Source of the DNA: Scytonema sp. UIC 10036
GTDB taxonomy: Bacteria > Cyanobacteriota > Cyanobacteriia > Cyanobacteriales > Nostocaceae
DNA length: 32,575 bases
Reading direction: 5' to 3'
Assembly: GCF_009725235.1 (NCBI RefSeq)
Contig: NZ_WJFC01000151.1
Coordinates: 1-32,575 of the forward strand
Shown: positions 24,617 through 31,760 of the stretch, piece after piece
Position numbering within the stretch: the first letter of the stretch is position 1
How the letters are laid out: each line of letters opens with the position of its first letter
The notes under the pieces: generated by a model
What the model was told of the DNA's origin: nothing
Database searches by the model: none
The model's input: the letters and a program-made list of their open reading frames with translations, nothing else
Made by a program: the position numbers and the translations under genes

Positions 24617-26833
24617 ATGGCAGTAAAGTATCCCAAATTTAACCAGGATCTCGCACAAGACCCGACGACGCGTCGGATCTGGTATGCGATGGCTATGGGA
24701 AATGATTTTGAAAGCCATGATGGCATAACCGAAGAAAATCTTTACCAAAGGATTTTTGCAACTCACTTCGGTCACGTGGCAATCATTTTTCTGTGGGCAT
24801 CAAGCCTGCTGTTCCACGTAGCTTGGCAAGGTAACTTTGAACAGTGGATTAAAGATCCTCTTCATATTCGTCCTATCGCTCACGCGATTTGGGACCCTCA
24901 CTTTGGGAAACCAGCAATAGAAGCTTTTACCCAAGGTGGTGCTAGCAATCCCGTTAACATTGCTTACTCTGGTGTTTATCACTGGTGGTACACAATTGGT
25001 ATGCGGACGAACAATGACCTGTACCAAGGCTCTGTGTTCCTCTTACTGTTAGCGGCACTTTTCTTGTTCGCAGGTTGGTTGCACTTGCAACCTAAATATC
25101 GTCCCAGCTTGTCTTGGTTCAAGAGTGCTGAACCCCGTTTGAACCACCACCTAGCAGGTTTATTTGGTGTAAGTTCTCTGGCTTGGGCTGGTCACTTGAT
25201 TCACGTTGCTATACCTGAATCTCGCGGACAACATGTAGGTTGGGATAACTTCCTCACGACTCCACCCCATCCAGCAGGTTTGGCTCCTTTCTGGAGAGGT
25301 GATTGGGGTGCTTACGCTCTTAACCCAGATTCGCCCAACCATATATTTGGGACAGCACAAGGTGCGGGAAGTGCAATTCTGACGTTTTTAGGTGGTTTCC
25401 ATCCACAGACTGAATCCCTGTGGCTGACGGATATGGCGCATCACCACTTGGCGATCGCAGTCATTTTTATCATTGCCGGTCATCAATACCGGACTAACTT
25501 CGGGATCGGTCACAGCATCAAAGAGATGCTCAACGCCAGAAACTTCTTTGGCGTCCGCACGGAAGGACAGTTTAACCTACCTCACCAAGGTCTATACGAC
25601 ACCTACAACAACTCCCTACACTTCCAATTGTCCATACACTTGGCAGCGTTAGGTACTGCTCTTTCCTTGGTGGCTCAGCATATGTACGCCATGCCGCCCT
25701 ATGCCTTTATAGCAAAGGACTACACAACACAAGCGGCTCTATACACTCACCACCAATACATTGCTGGTTTCTTTATGGTTGGTGCTTTTGCCCATGCTGG
25801 TATTTTCTGGGTGCGTGATTACGACCCAGAACAAAACAAGGGCAACGTACTTGACCGGGTCATCAAGCACAAAGAAGCGATTATTTCTCACCTAAGTTGG
25901 GTATCCCTGTTTTTAGGTTTCCACACTCTAGGTTTGTACGTCCATAATGACGTAGTGGTGGCTTTTGGAACTCCTGAAAAGCAAATTCTGATTGAACCAG
26001 TTTTTGCTCAATTCATTCAAGCTTCTCACGGTAAAGTTCTTTATGGCTTCAATACTCTGCTGTCTAATTCAGATAGCGCTGCTTCATTAGCTGGTGCTCC
26101 TTGGTTACCTGGTTGGTTGGATGCAATCAACAATGGTACTAACTCCTTGTTCCTAACCATTGGTCCTGGAGACTTCTTAGTACACCACGCGATCGCACTC
26201 GGTCTGCACACAACTGTCCTAATTTGTGTTAAGGGTGCTTTAGATGCCCGTGGTACCAAATTAATGCCCGACAAGAAAGATTTTGGTTTTACCTTCCCCT
26301 GTGATGGTCCCGGTCGTGGTGGTACCTGCCAAACTTCTTCTTGGGAACAAACTTTCTTTCTTGCCATATTCTGGATGCTTAACCTGTTAGGATGGACTAC
26401 CTTCTACTGGCATTGGAAGCATCTCGGTGTTTGGCAAGGCAACATAGCACAGTTCAACGAGTCTTCTACATACCTCATGGGCTGGCTGCGCGATTACCTC
26501 TGGGCAAACTCCGCTCAGTTGATCAACGGGTACAATCCTTATGGCATGAACAATCTGTCTGTCTGGGCTTGGATGTTCCTCTTCGGACACCTAGTTTGGG
26601 CAACTGGCTTCATGTTCTTGATTAGCTGGCGTGGATATTGGCAGGAGTTAATCGAAACTCTAGTTTGGGCACACGAGCGTACTCCTTTAGCGAACTTAGT
26701 TCGCTGGAAAGATAAGCCAGTTGCTCTATCCATCGTTCAAGGTTGGTTGACAGGTCTAGTTCACTTCACAGTTGGCTACATCCTAACCTACGCAGCCTTC
26801 CTCATTGCCTCAACCGCAGGTAAATTCGGTTGA
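24617..26833 (+). CDS. psaB: Photosystem I core protein PsaB, solitary copy
   Basis: The 738-residue PSI core subunit has 11 transmembrane helices by family. It keeps the Fx-ligating cysteines C562 and C571 ([12 protein letters not shown]), the P700 ligand H658 ([11 protein letters not shown]), the A0/A1 region ([13 protein letters not shown]) and the usual ends ([19 protein letters not shown] ... [11 protein letters not shown]). It lacks a psaA partner in the flanks, unlike the usual psaA-psaB operon. Compared from memory with ordinary PsaB it carries divergent residues, e.g. [13 protein letters not shown] where GWHLACLG is usual, and AGHQYRT for AGHMYRT. It is therefore probably an accessory PsaB (psaB2-like) used in special conditions or cells. 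The Fx and P700 residues are intact, so it is expected to be functional. Confidence 0.95.
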   Translation: MAVKYPKFNQDLAQDPTTRRIWYAMAMGNDFESHDGITEENLYQRIFATHFGHVAIIFLWASSLLFHVAWQGNFEQWIKDPLHIRPIAHAIWDPHFGKPAIEAFTQGGASNPVNIAYSGVYHWWYTIGMRTNNDLYQGSVFLLLLAALFLFAGWLHLQPKYRPSLSWFKSAEPRLNHHLAGLFGVSSLAWAGHLIHVAIPESRGQHVGWDNFLTTPPHPAGLAPFWRGDWGAYALNPDSPNHIFGTAQGAGSAILTFLGGFHPQTESLWLTDMAHHHLAIAVIFIIAGHQYRTNFGIGHSIKEMLNARNFFGVRTEGQFNLPHQGLYDTYNNSLHFQLSIHLAALGTALSLVAQHMYAMPPYAFIAKDYTTQAALYTHHQYIAGFFMVGAFAHAGIFWVRDYDPEQNKGNVLDRVIKHKEAIISHLSWVSLFLGFHTLGLYVHNDVVVAFGTPEKQILIEPVFAQFIQASHGKVLYGFNTLLSNSDSAASLAGAPWLPGWLDAINNGTNSLFLTIGPGDFLVHHAIALGLHTTVLICVKGALDARGTKLMPDKKDFGFTFPCDGPGRGGTCQTSSWEQTFFLAIFWMLNLLGWTTFYWHWKHLGVWQGNIAQFNESSTYLMGWLRDYLWANSAQLINGYNPYGMNNLSVWAWMFLFGHLVWATGFMFLISWRGYWQELIETLVWAHERTPLANLVRWKDKPVALSIVQGWLTGLVHFTVGYILTYAAFLIASTAGKFG

Positions 26834-26868
26834 AACTTTTAAAAATTTAAAATCCTCTGACCTTTAGC

Positions 26869-26908
26869 AATCCCCTTTTCTATACTGTTAAGTTAGAAGG
26901 GGATTTTT
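26869..26908 (+). terminator. Rho-independent terminator of psaB
   Basis: AATCCCCTTTTCTA - loop - TAGAAGGGGATT followed by TTTTT gives a strong stem with a small bulge and a T-tract, 35 bp after the psaB stop. The stop of the convergent truncated methyltransferase frame (26893) falls inside it. Confidence 0.88.
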
Positions 26909-27534
26909 GTATGGAAAAAGGTAACTCCTAATTTGGTAGGTAGGGCTATGCCGCACACCTGCCTATTAAGAAGGTACAAGATGTCAGGTAATACAAGAAG
27001 CCCATCTGGTAGCTGCTTAAAAATATCCTCTAGTAACCAAATCATTATCAATCGAGATTTTAGTGTTCTATTAATCGTATCAAACAGAAACAAACCATTT
27101 GTATTCAAAACTTTATAAGCCTCTAAAATAACTTTCTGCCAATCATTTACGTGCTCTAAAACATCAAAACACATGACAACATCAAATGTGCCGTCCTTGT
27201 AAGGTAAGTCTTCAGCAAGTCCCCATTGATATTGAATTCTTAGGTGGCTTTTTTTAGCATGCTCTTGTGCCGCTTTAATTGAATTTAACGATAAATCGAT
27301 TCCCGATACATTAGCTCCTAGCTTAGCTAGGAACTCACAAGCCAATCCACCTCCACAACCAATATCTAAAACTTTGACTCCTTTCCAGTTAGAAATATAA
27401 CTTGAGAAAAATTTAAATCTTGACTTGTTAAGATGGTTGGACAAATATAACGTTTCACCTTCTTGCCACCATTTATCTGAATTTAAATCATAGTATTCTA
27501 AGTTATTCTTAACCATTATTATCAGTACTGCCAT
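26893..27534 (-). pseudogene. ubiG-like methyltransferase with replaced 3' end
   Basis: A class I SAM methyltransferase of the UbiG/3-demethylubiquinone type. It keeps motif I (VLDIGCGGGLACEFL, near residue 55), the GIDLS acidic loop, LAEDLPY and the UbiG-like CFDVLEHVNDW and FDTINRTLKS. After IFKQLPDG (about residue 177) the family sequence stops. The remaining 36 residues are encoded by a repeat (CTATGCCGCACACC type, 26933-26965) and by the reverse of the psaB terminator. The conserved C-terminal part (usually HDW.KFI... onward) is missing. It is probably inactive, though the SAM-binding core is intact and the frame is open. The start is either 27534 or the ATG at 27516 (MVKNNLEYYD, closer to family starts). 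Confidence 0.78.
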
Positions 27535-27720
27535 CTTAGTAAATTATTTTCATATTGTCTTTTCAAAACTTATTAGGTATCTACGTAAGGTAAGAGGCAC
27601 ATACCCTGTTTGAGAAATATTTTTATTGAACAAATTTAAAAATCTTTTGTGTTTGATATCACTAGATAACTTAACTTGTAAGCCCTTCTTTAGACAAAAG
27701 TTACAAATGGCAATAACTTA

Positions 27721-27807
27721 CCCTATTTGCTTAAGGGTTCAGTAATTACAATAAACTACTAGATTCACAACCCGTCCCAAACATATACAGTTAAGGACGG
27801 GATTTTT
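27721..27807 (+). ncRNA. Candidate small RNA with own terminator
   Basis: A -35-like TAGACA (5/6 of consensus) is followed after 17 nt by TAACTT, a weak -10. The predicted transcript would start near 27721 with a small hairpin (CCCT-ATTTGCTTA-AGGG) and end at the strong terminator 27771-27807. No open frame of note lies within it, and psaB has its own terminator almost 900 bp upstream. The existence of the RNA is inferred. Its boundaries are approximate. Confidence 0.35.
27771..27807 (+). terminator. Orphan rho-independent terminator
   Basis: CCCGTCC - 17-nt loop - GGACGGG followed by ATTTTT. It works only in the plus direction, and no plus-strand gene precedes it within 900 bp. Its T-tract is also the left target-site copy of the MITE at 27810. 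Confidence 0.8.
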
Positions 27808-27809
27808 AC

Positions 27810-27924
27810 CAATACTGCTCGGATAAGAAAAATCAATTGACATTTCAACCTCGTAGAGACGCGATAAACCCTTGTCTCTACACCCGCAAAATTATTACGA
27901 AAAATCCTTAACCGAGTAGTATTG
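27810..27924. mobile_element. MITE, CAATACTGCTCGG ends, 115 bp
   Basis: The left end CAATACTGCTCGGATAAG and the right end (reverse complement CAATACTACTCGGTTAAG) agree at 16 of 18 positions. Flanks are GGATTTTTAC on the left and GGATTTTTGC on the right, a 10-bp duplication with one mismatch. The interior carries a GTAGAGAC ... GTCTCTAC palindrome. The element sits exactly between the plus-strand terminator and the stop codon of the response regulator at 27934. Confidence 0.82.
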
Positions 27925-27933
27925 GGATTTTTG

Positions 27934-28389
27934 CTATCTACAGCAAGTACATTTATTTACAAGCTTTGCTATATTTTCTACTAGAGTGGTAAATTCTACT
28001 GGCTTATTTAAATAAATGTGAAACCCAGATACGAGAGCGAGAATATGCCCTGCATCTATATCTAAAGCTGTTAACGCAATAGCAGGAATTGACCGTTTCT
28101 CAGGAATCATAAGAGTTCTAATTCTACGAATTAATGAAAAACCATCCTCATTTGGCATAACAACGTCGATAATTAAAAGGTCTATTGTAAATTTTTGAAT
28201 GGTTTCAATAGCTTGATTAGCTGATGCTGCTGTCATTACCGTAACGCCGTAATCTTCCAGAATTAAGGTCATTAAATAACGAAAATCGGCATTATCATCT
28301 ATAACTAGTACTTGCAATCCAGTTAGATTGTGAAAAACTCTTTGACGAGCGCGAGCTTCATGATTCTCTGAATTCTTCAACATAATCAT
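27934..28389 (-). CDS. Single-domain response regulator
   Basis: The 151-residue receiver-only protein has a charged N-terminal lead of about 25 residues (MIMLKNSENHEARARQRVF). The receiver follows, with VIDDN, phospho-acceptor Asp in LLIIDVVMPNEDG, ALTAL switch Thr and LNKPV lysine. There is no output domain, so it likely acts in a phosphorelay or binds a partner. It is clearly related to the receiver encoded at 23686 on the other side of psaB. GGAGG lies 7 bases upstream of the ATG at 28389. The C-terminus ends in a Cys-rich tail (NKCTCCR). A MITE adjoins its stop codon. Confidence 0.88.
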   Translation of the reverse strand: MIMLKNSENHEARARQRVFHNLTGLQVLVIDDNADFRYLMTLILEDYGVTVMTAASANQAIETIQKFTIDLLIIDVVMPNEDGFSLIRRIRTLMIPEKRSIPAIALTALDIDAGHILALVSGFHIYLNKPVEFTTLVENIAKLVNKCTCCR

Positions 28390-28639
28390 ATTTTGCCTCC
28401 TTAGTCTCTTGCTTAATGACAGAGGAAGTTTTACTCAGTAGCCAGTAAGAACTGGCTATTAAATAGATATTTTATCCTTAACTAATTAAATCAGATTTTT
28501 GTAATGTAGATGAAATTTTAAAGACATTCGTATAGGAAAATACTAATTGTACAGTCTGGAGAAATTTTTTAGAAAAAAGTAATTATCTTGAGAATGATTT
28601 TATGTTAAATTTTGCTGTGTTATCAGACACATTAGCTCT
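28390..28639. other. AT-rich upstream region of the response regulator
   Basis: This holds the leader and promoter of the leftward response regulator. Nothing else is recognised. A MITE-like element follows at 28640, and a candidate small RNA lies further right. Confidence 0.5.
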
Positions 28640-28773
28640 CAATACTGCTCGGACAAGAATATTAGTAGGTTGGGTTGAGGAACGAAACCCAACATTTATA
28701 GGCATTTGTTGGGTTTCGTTTCTCAACCCAACCTACATATTTTCGTATTTTTCGGCTTAACTGACAAGTATTG
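28640..28773. mobile_element. MITE with CAATACT ends, 134 bp
   Basis: The left end CAATACTGCTCGGACAAG and the right end (reverse complement CAATACTTGTCAGTTAAGCC) define the same family as 27810-27924. The interior is the GTAGGTTGGGTTGAGGAACG palindrome (28665-28736). The immediate flanks (CATTAGCTCT, AGTGGTGGGC) do not match, so no target duplication is visible. A separate GGTGGGCTTTAGCCCTACC repeat abuts its right side. Confidence 0.75.
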
Positions 28774-28850
28774 AGTGGTGGGCTTTAGCCCTACCTACAA
28801 AAATTGGTAATTTTTAGAGGGGAAAGGAAGTGGTGTTGTTATCAAACCAA

Positions 28851-28879
28851 TAAAAAAGCCTCCGGTGCTTATAGAGGCT
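28851..28879 (-). terminator. Orphan minus-strand terminator
   Basis: Read leftward: AGCCTC - 11-nt loop - GAGGCT followed by six T. No minus-strand gene lies between it and the plus-strand gene at 29276, so it probably ends a small RNA. Confidence 0.75.
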
Positions 28880-28915
28880 CTAGGTGACTCAGCTGCTTTT
28901 AAAAAAGTAGTAAAC
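28851..28915 (-). ncRNA. Candidate small RNA, about 65 nt
   Basis: Leftward, a perfect -35 hexamer TTGACA lies at 28948-28943. It is followed after 17 nt by GAATAT (28925-28920), a weak -10. A transcript starting near 28915 would run through GCAGCTGAGTCACCTAGAGC and end at the terminator at 28851. No coding frame of note lies within it. I could not match it to a named cyanobacterial small RNA. Its 5' end is approximate. Confidence 0.42.
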
Positions 28916-28942
28916 GTGCATATTCTTATTCTGACTTCAGGT

Positions 28943-28948
28943 TGTCAA
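28943..28948 (-). promoter_or_regulatory. Candidate -35 element TTGACA
   Basis: A consensus -35 hexamer on the minus strand, 64 nt upstream of the orphan terminator stem. The paired -10 (GAATAT) matches only half of the consensus, so the promoter call is tentative. Confidence 0.35.
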
Positions 28949-29275
28949 TAGACCTACATCCAAAAGGTATAAAACTTATTTTGTAATGCTCTATACAGAG
29001 CAGCTTTATCCCACCTCCAACCCTTAATTCTCTGTCGAAATTTTTGTATTTTTCATCACAAATCAAATTAAAGTCAGATCTTCCTTAAGGAAAATTAGAA
29101 TTGGCTGTATGGCGGAGGATAAGATATTCGAGATATTTTTGAATGTCAATATAGATGAGCGATCGCTTGACAATAAGTTTGGCAGAATTACTTCATCTGT
29201 AAGTGAATAAAGCAGAGAACGGATGAAACCAAGCTTTGTAAATTACTAATTAATATTTTTGGAAGATTTTGAACT

Positions 29276-29746
29276 ATGAAAAAAGCTATTTTCCTGATAT
29301 TGCCTATGACTTTAATGGTGTTTCCCAACTTCAAAGTGCAAGCCCAACGAGTAGATTCTTCTGAACAACCAGCTTACTTGGCATTAGTTAAGGGTGACAC
29401 TCCTAACAGTTGTAGTTTTATGTCCGCCGATTACTTAGAACGGGTATCAGACATTGTTGAAGATTTGTTGTTTGTCCGCCCTGATGATTCGCCAGAATGG
29501 GTTAGATATAAAGTGCGCTTCACTCCCGATCGCGAATACGCCCGTAATGCCTTGGAATGGACTGGGCTTGCAGGAGGAAATTATACTAAGGCTGTTGTAA
29601 ATTTCCGCAACAACAGCGTCCAATCCCGCACCTTTACAATGGCGATTAATTACAACCAACCCAATGAAAGACAGTGTCAGTGGGAGGTAAGAGAAGCACG
29701 ACAGGGAATTCAACCAAATTCTTCAACTTCATCTCTAAATCAATGA
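29276..29746 (+). CDS. Secreted hypothetical protein
   Basis: The 156-residue product has a signal peptide (MKKAIFLILPMTLMVFPNF, cleavage near VQAQ at residue 26). The mature part has two widely spaced Cys (SCSFMSADY near residue 43; RQCQWEV near residue 133) that could form a disulfide in the periplasm. I recognise no family. GGAAG lies about 13 bases before the ATG. The gene is followed at 56 bp by a disordered-protein gene in the same direction. It may form a small unit with that gene and the pentapeptide gene after it. Confidence 0.7.
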   Translation: MKKAIFLILPMTLMVFPNFKVQAQRVDSSEQPAYLALVKGDTPNSCSFMSADYLERVSDIVEDLLFVRPDDSPEWVRYKVRFTPDREYARNALEWTGLAGGNYTKAVVNFRNNSVQSRTFTMAINYNQPNERQCQWEVREARQGIQPNSSTSSLNQ

Positions 29747-29802
29747 AAAAGTTTTACATCTTTTCAAGGTAATTGTTTAGCAAAGTCAAGGAGAAATGAG
29801 AA

Positions 29803-30195
29803 ATGAACGACGCATCAATGCCCAATCAAGCAACTGAACCAGATCAAAATATGGCTTCGTCTCAGCAGGCTCAACTTCATGCACCTCCAAATGCAGGTGG
29901 AAGTGGTATGTTAGACGCAAATATAGCAGCAGGAGTCAGCACAAACCCACAAGGAGAAGTACTCGACGATCCAATTGCCACCAATTTCTCATCTGCAACT
30001 GGAACAGGGGATGCCAAAAGTGCTGAAGTTTCAACTGTTGCGGGACCTTATTCCAGCGATCGCGAGCAGTCAGAAAAAGGTTCAGTTAATTTTCAAAACA
30101 ATCCCGATATACCCGATACTCACGTTCCAGGAACCCTACCCGATACTGACGAAATTGGGCTTCCAATCGATCCTGAAACTAATCTTCGAGACTAA
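29803..30195 (+). CDS. Disordered hydrophilic hypothetical protein
   Basis: The 130-residue protein is rich in Asp, Asn, Gln, Pro, Ser, Thr and Gly, with no signal peptide and almost no hydrophobic segment. It is likely intrinsically disordered. The C-terminal part is Pro/Asp-rich (PDIPDTHVPGTLPDTDEIG). AAGGAG lies 11 bases upstream of the ATG at 29803. No family is recognised. The composition recalls hydrophilin-like stress proteins, but that is only an analogy. It is followed 24 bp later by a pentapeptide gene in the same direction, which suggests cotranscription. Confidence 0.65.
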   Translation: MNDASMPNQATEPDQNMASSQQAQLHAPPNAGGSGMLDANIAAGVSTNPQGEVLDDPIATNFSSATGTGDAKSAEVSTVAGPYSSDREQSEKGSVNFQNNPDIPDTHVPGTLPDTDEIGLPIDPETNLRD

Positions 30196-30219
30196 CAAGT
30201 CACCTTCAGTAACACGAAT

Positions 30220-30687
30220 ATGGACTTCGATGAATTCTATAAACAATATAGAGCAGGTGAAAGAAATTTTAGCGGATTGGATTTAGCTGGAGTCAGGCTC
30301 AACCATGTAGATCTTTCCCAGGTAGATTTATCACACGCCAATTTAAGCAGAGCTTTTTTAGCAAGAACAAACTTAAGTAGGGCAAATTTGAGAAAAACAA
30401 ACTTGCACGGTGCAGATCTCTGTCATGCGAACCTTCGTGAAGCCGATCTTACAGATGCCGATTTAGGAGCTGCTTGCTTGTTCAAAGCAAACTTAACTGG
30501 TGCAAAACTTAATGGTACAAATTTGCAATGGGCAGCTTTGACCGAAGTAATACCACAAGACATTGACCTAACTGATGCCATTATCAGTAGAACGATCCTA
30601 CCTAGTAGTTACTCATTTGATGAAGATGATGAACTAAGGTCTGCAATATCGCATGATTCGTTTTACGAGTGGCTCTTAACGCGGTAA
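30220..30687 (+). CDS. Pentapeptide-repeat protein, 155 aa
   Basis: A short lead (MDFDEFYKQYRAGERNFSG) is followed by pentapeptide repeats from about residue 20 to 118 ('LSQVDLSHANLSRAFLARTN', 'LREADLTDADLGAACLFKAN'). A C-terminal non-repeat tail ends it (SYSFDEDDELRSAISHDSFY). The lead resembles the common cyanobacterial 'N-terminal LxxYxxGERNF' form. It is cytoplasmic, and no specific role is known. It starts 24 bp after the disordered-protein gene. Confidence 0.85.
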   Translation: MDFDEFYKQYRAGERNFSGLDLAGVRLNHVDLSQVDLSHANLSRAFLARTNLSRANLRKTNLHGADLCHANLREADLTDADLGAACLFKANLTGAKLNGTNLQWAALTEVIPQDIDLTDAIISRTILPSSYSFDEDDELRSAISHDSFYEWLLTR

Positions 30688-30744
30688 ATACTTTGAAAAT
30701 AATTCTTTTCCAATGCCCAGTGCCCAATGCCCTATTTTCAAGCT

Positions 30745-30947
30745 AGAGTTTAACCAATACTGCTCGGATAAGAATTTTTGTAGGTTGGGTTAAACGATAG
30801 TGAAACCCAACAAATGTCTGTAAATGTTGGGTTTCGTTCCTCAAACGCCACTTCACTCAACTCTGGGAACCAGAGCACTTTTTGTGGCTCCCCAACAAAC
30901 GTGTTTTCGTATTTTTAGGCTTAACCGACAAGTGTTGAGAGTTTAAC
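30745..30947. repeat. 10-bp target duplication flanking a MITE
   Basis: AGAGTTTAAC occurs at 30745-30754 and again at 30938-30947, immediately outside the element ends. It is a perfect direct repeat. Confidence 0.85.
30755..30937. mobile_element. MITE with CAATACTGCTCGG ends, 183 bp
   Basis: The left end CAATACTGCTCGGATAAG and the right end (reverse complement CAACACTTGTCGGTTAAG) match at 14 of 18 positions. Perfect 10-bp direct repeats (AGAGTTTAAC) flank it. The interior carries the GTAGGTTGGG/TGTTGGGTTTCGTTCC palindrome and a second GC-rich segment. There is no coding capacity. The right duplication overlaps the stop codon of the small gene at 30943. Confidence 0.85.
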
Positions 30948-31128
30948 TCATTTTTGGGTCTTGAGCTTGTTCGGTATCTTCAGCTGTTTGTAGTTCTTCG
31001 GTTGTTTCGTCATCTGATAGCGGAAAAGGGCTGAGAGGATTAGTTGTAGAATCGCCCAAAGTAACATGCATACCTGGTTCTGGTTGAGTTAGATCTGGTA
31101 TGTCTTGGGACGTATTTAAGTCTGTCAT
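30943..31128 (-). CDS. Small acidic hypothetical protein
   Basis: The 61-residue product is acidic and rich in Asp, Glu, Thr and Pro (MTDLNTSQDIPDLTQPEPGM; SDDETTEELQTAEDTEQAQD). It is likely disordered and cytoplasmic. No strong ribosome site precedes the ATG at 31128, and no family is recognised. The MITE at 30755 is inserted right at its stop codon, leaving the frame intact. The call rests on composition and intact length only. Confidence 0.5.
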   Translation of the reverse strand: MTDLNTSQDIPDLTQPEPGMHVTLGDSTTNPLSPFPLSDDETTEELQTAEDTEQAQDPKMS

Positions 31129-31275
31129 GCTAGTGCTGGCGTAACAACATATCGCAGTAAATCGGAGTAAATCCCAAAATCAAACGATTGTTCAAAAGTT
31201 TTGCGGTCTGATTGACGGTAGTAATTGATTCGTTAGTCAAACAAACCAATTCTCTTAGGACACCGTATCTAGACC

Positions 31276-31683
31276 CTACCGCCTACGCCGTGGCGGTTTA
31301 CCTTGATTGATATGTTTTTCATCCAACCATCCCATTGAGATAGCAGATTCCAAACTATGACCATTATCAGCAAGGAATGACGCAGTTCTCTCTAATAAGA
31401 TTTTGTGTACCTGTTCCTTTTTCATAAAACGAGTTATTTGAAAGTCAGATGCTCTATTCTTAATTACGAGCGCTGCGTTTTTATCTAACGCTTTTTGTAA
31501 TTCTCCCTTACTCCATTCATTCAATCTCCGATTTACAGCTTTGGCTCTCTTTTTGCCTTTGATATGTTTACTTAAATCTTCGGCTACCACTTCACCAAAG
31601 TTATCAAATATCTGATTGGTAGCAGTCCGAATCAGTTGAGTAATTGTTTGACGTTTTTTCCCGTCTAGCTTATTTGCCTTTTG
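31276..31683 (-). pseudogene. tnpB (IS200/IS605-type) remnant, internal deletion
   Basis: The open frame runs from just after a TGA near 31684 to 31276, with no proper start (a GTG at 31590 is internal). Residues 'GKKRQTITQLIRTATNQIFD' and 'VVAEDLSKHIKGKKRAKAVN' then 'RRLNEWSKGELQKAL' match the middle of cyanobacterial TnpB-like proteins, ending with the RRL.EW/KG segment. The frame then jumps to 'NAALVIKNRASDFQITRFMK' and 'KILLERT', which fit the C-terminal part after the RuvC-III Asp (DADxNAAxNI-type). The zinc-ribbon and intervening residues are missing. Family matching is from memory. Confidence 0.65.
31278..31297. other. Hairpin at the 3' end of the tnpB remnant
   Basis: ACCGCC-TACGCCGT-GGCGGT is a 6-bp perfect stem overlapping the last codons of the remnant. 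In IS605-type elements the right-end hairpin and guide RNA overlap the tnpB 3' end, so this may be a relic of that structure (inferred). Confidence 0.35.
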
Positions 31684-31721
31684 GTGTCATAAACTTTTCC
31701 TTACAGGCATTACATACAATC

Positions 31722-31751
31722 TGTAAAGACTCGCGATGACGAGTCTTTACA
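31722..31751. terminator. 12-bp perfect stem-loop, possible terminator
   Basis: TGTAAAGACTCG - CGATGA - CGAGTCTTTACA, 9 bp beyond the stop of the minus-strand DUF4383-like gene. The stem is perfect and there is no T-tract beyond it. It also looks like a GTAAAGAC-type dispersed palindrome (compare GTAGAGAC/GTCTCTAC inside 27810-27924). Confidence 0.6.
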
Positions 31752-31760
31752 AATTATGGA

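Larger units (their letters stand above)
27535..27933. other. Intergenic: candidate small RNA plus MITE
   Basis: There is no protein gene. The right half holds a plus-strand terminator with no gene before it (27771-27807) and a MITE-like element (27810-27924). The left half (27535-27690) is AT-rich with nothing recognised. Confidence 0.5.

Noticed and set aside
24457..24775. Minus-strand frames overlapping the psaB 5' end
   Set aside because: They are antisense to highly conserved PsaB codons, with no family features.
26041..26733. Several antisense frames of 64-108 codons inside psaB
   Set aside because: They are shadows of a strongly conserved GC-biased coding frame.
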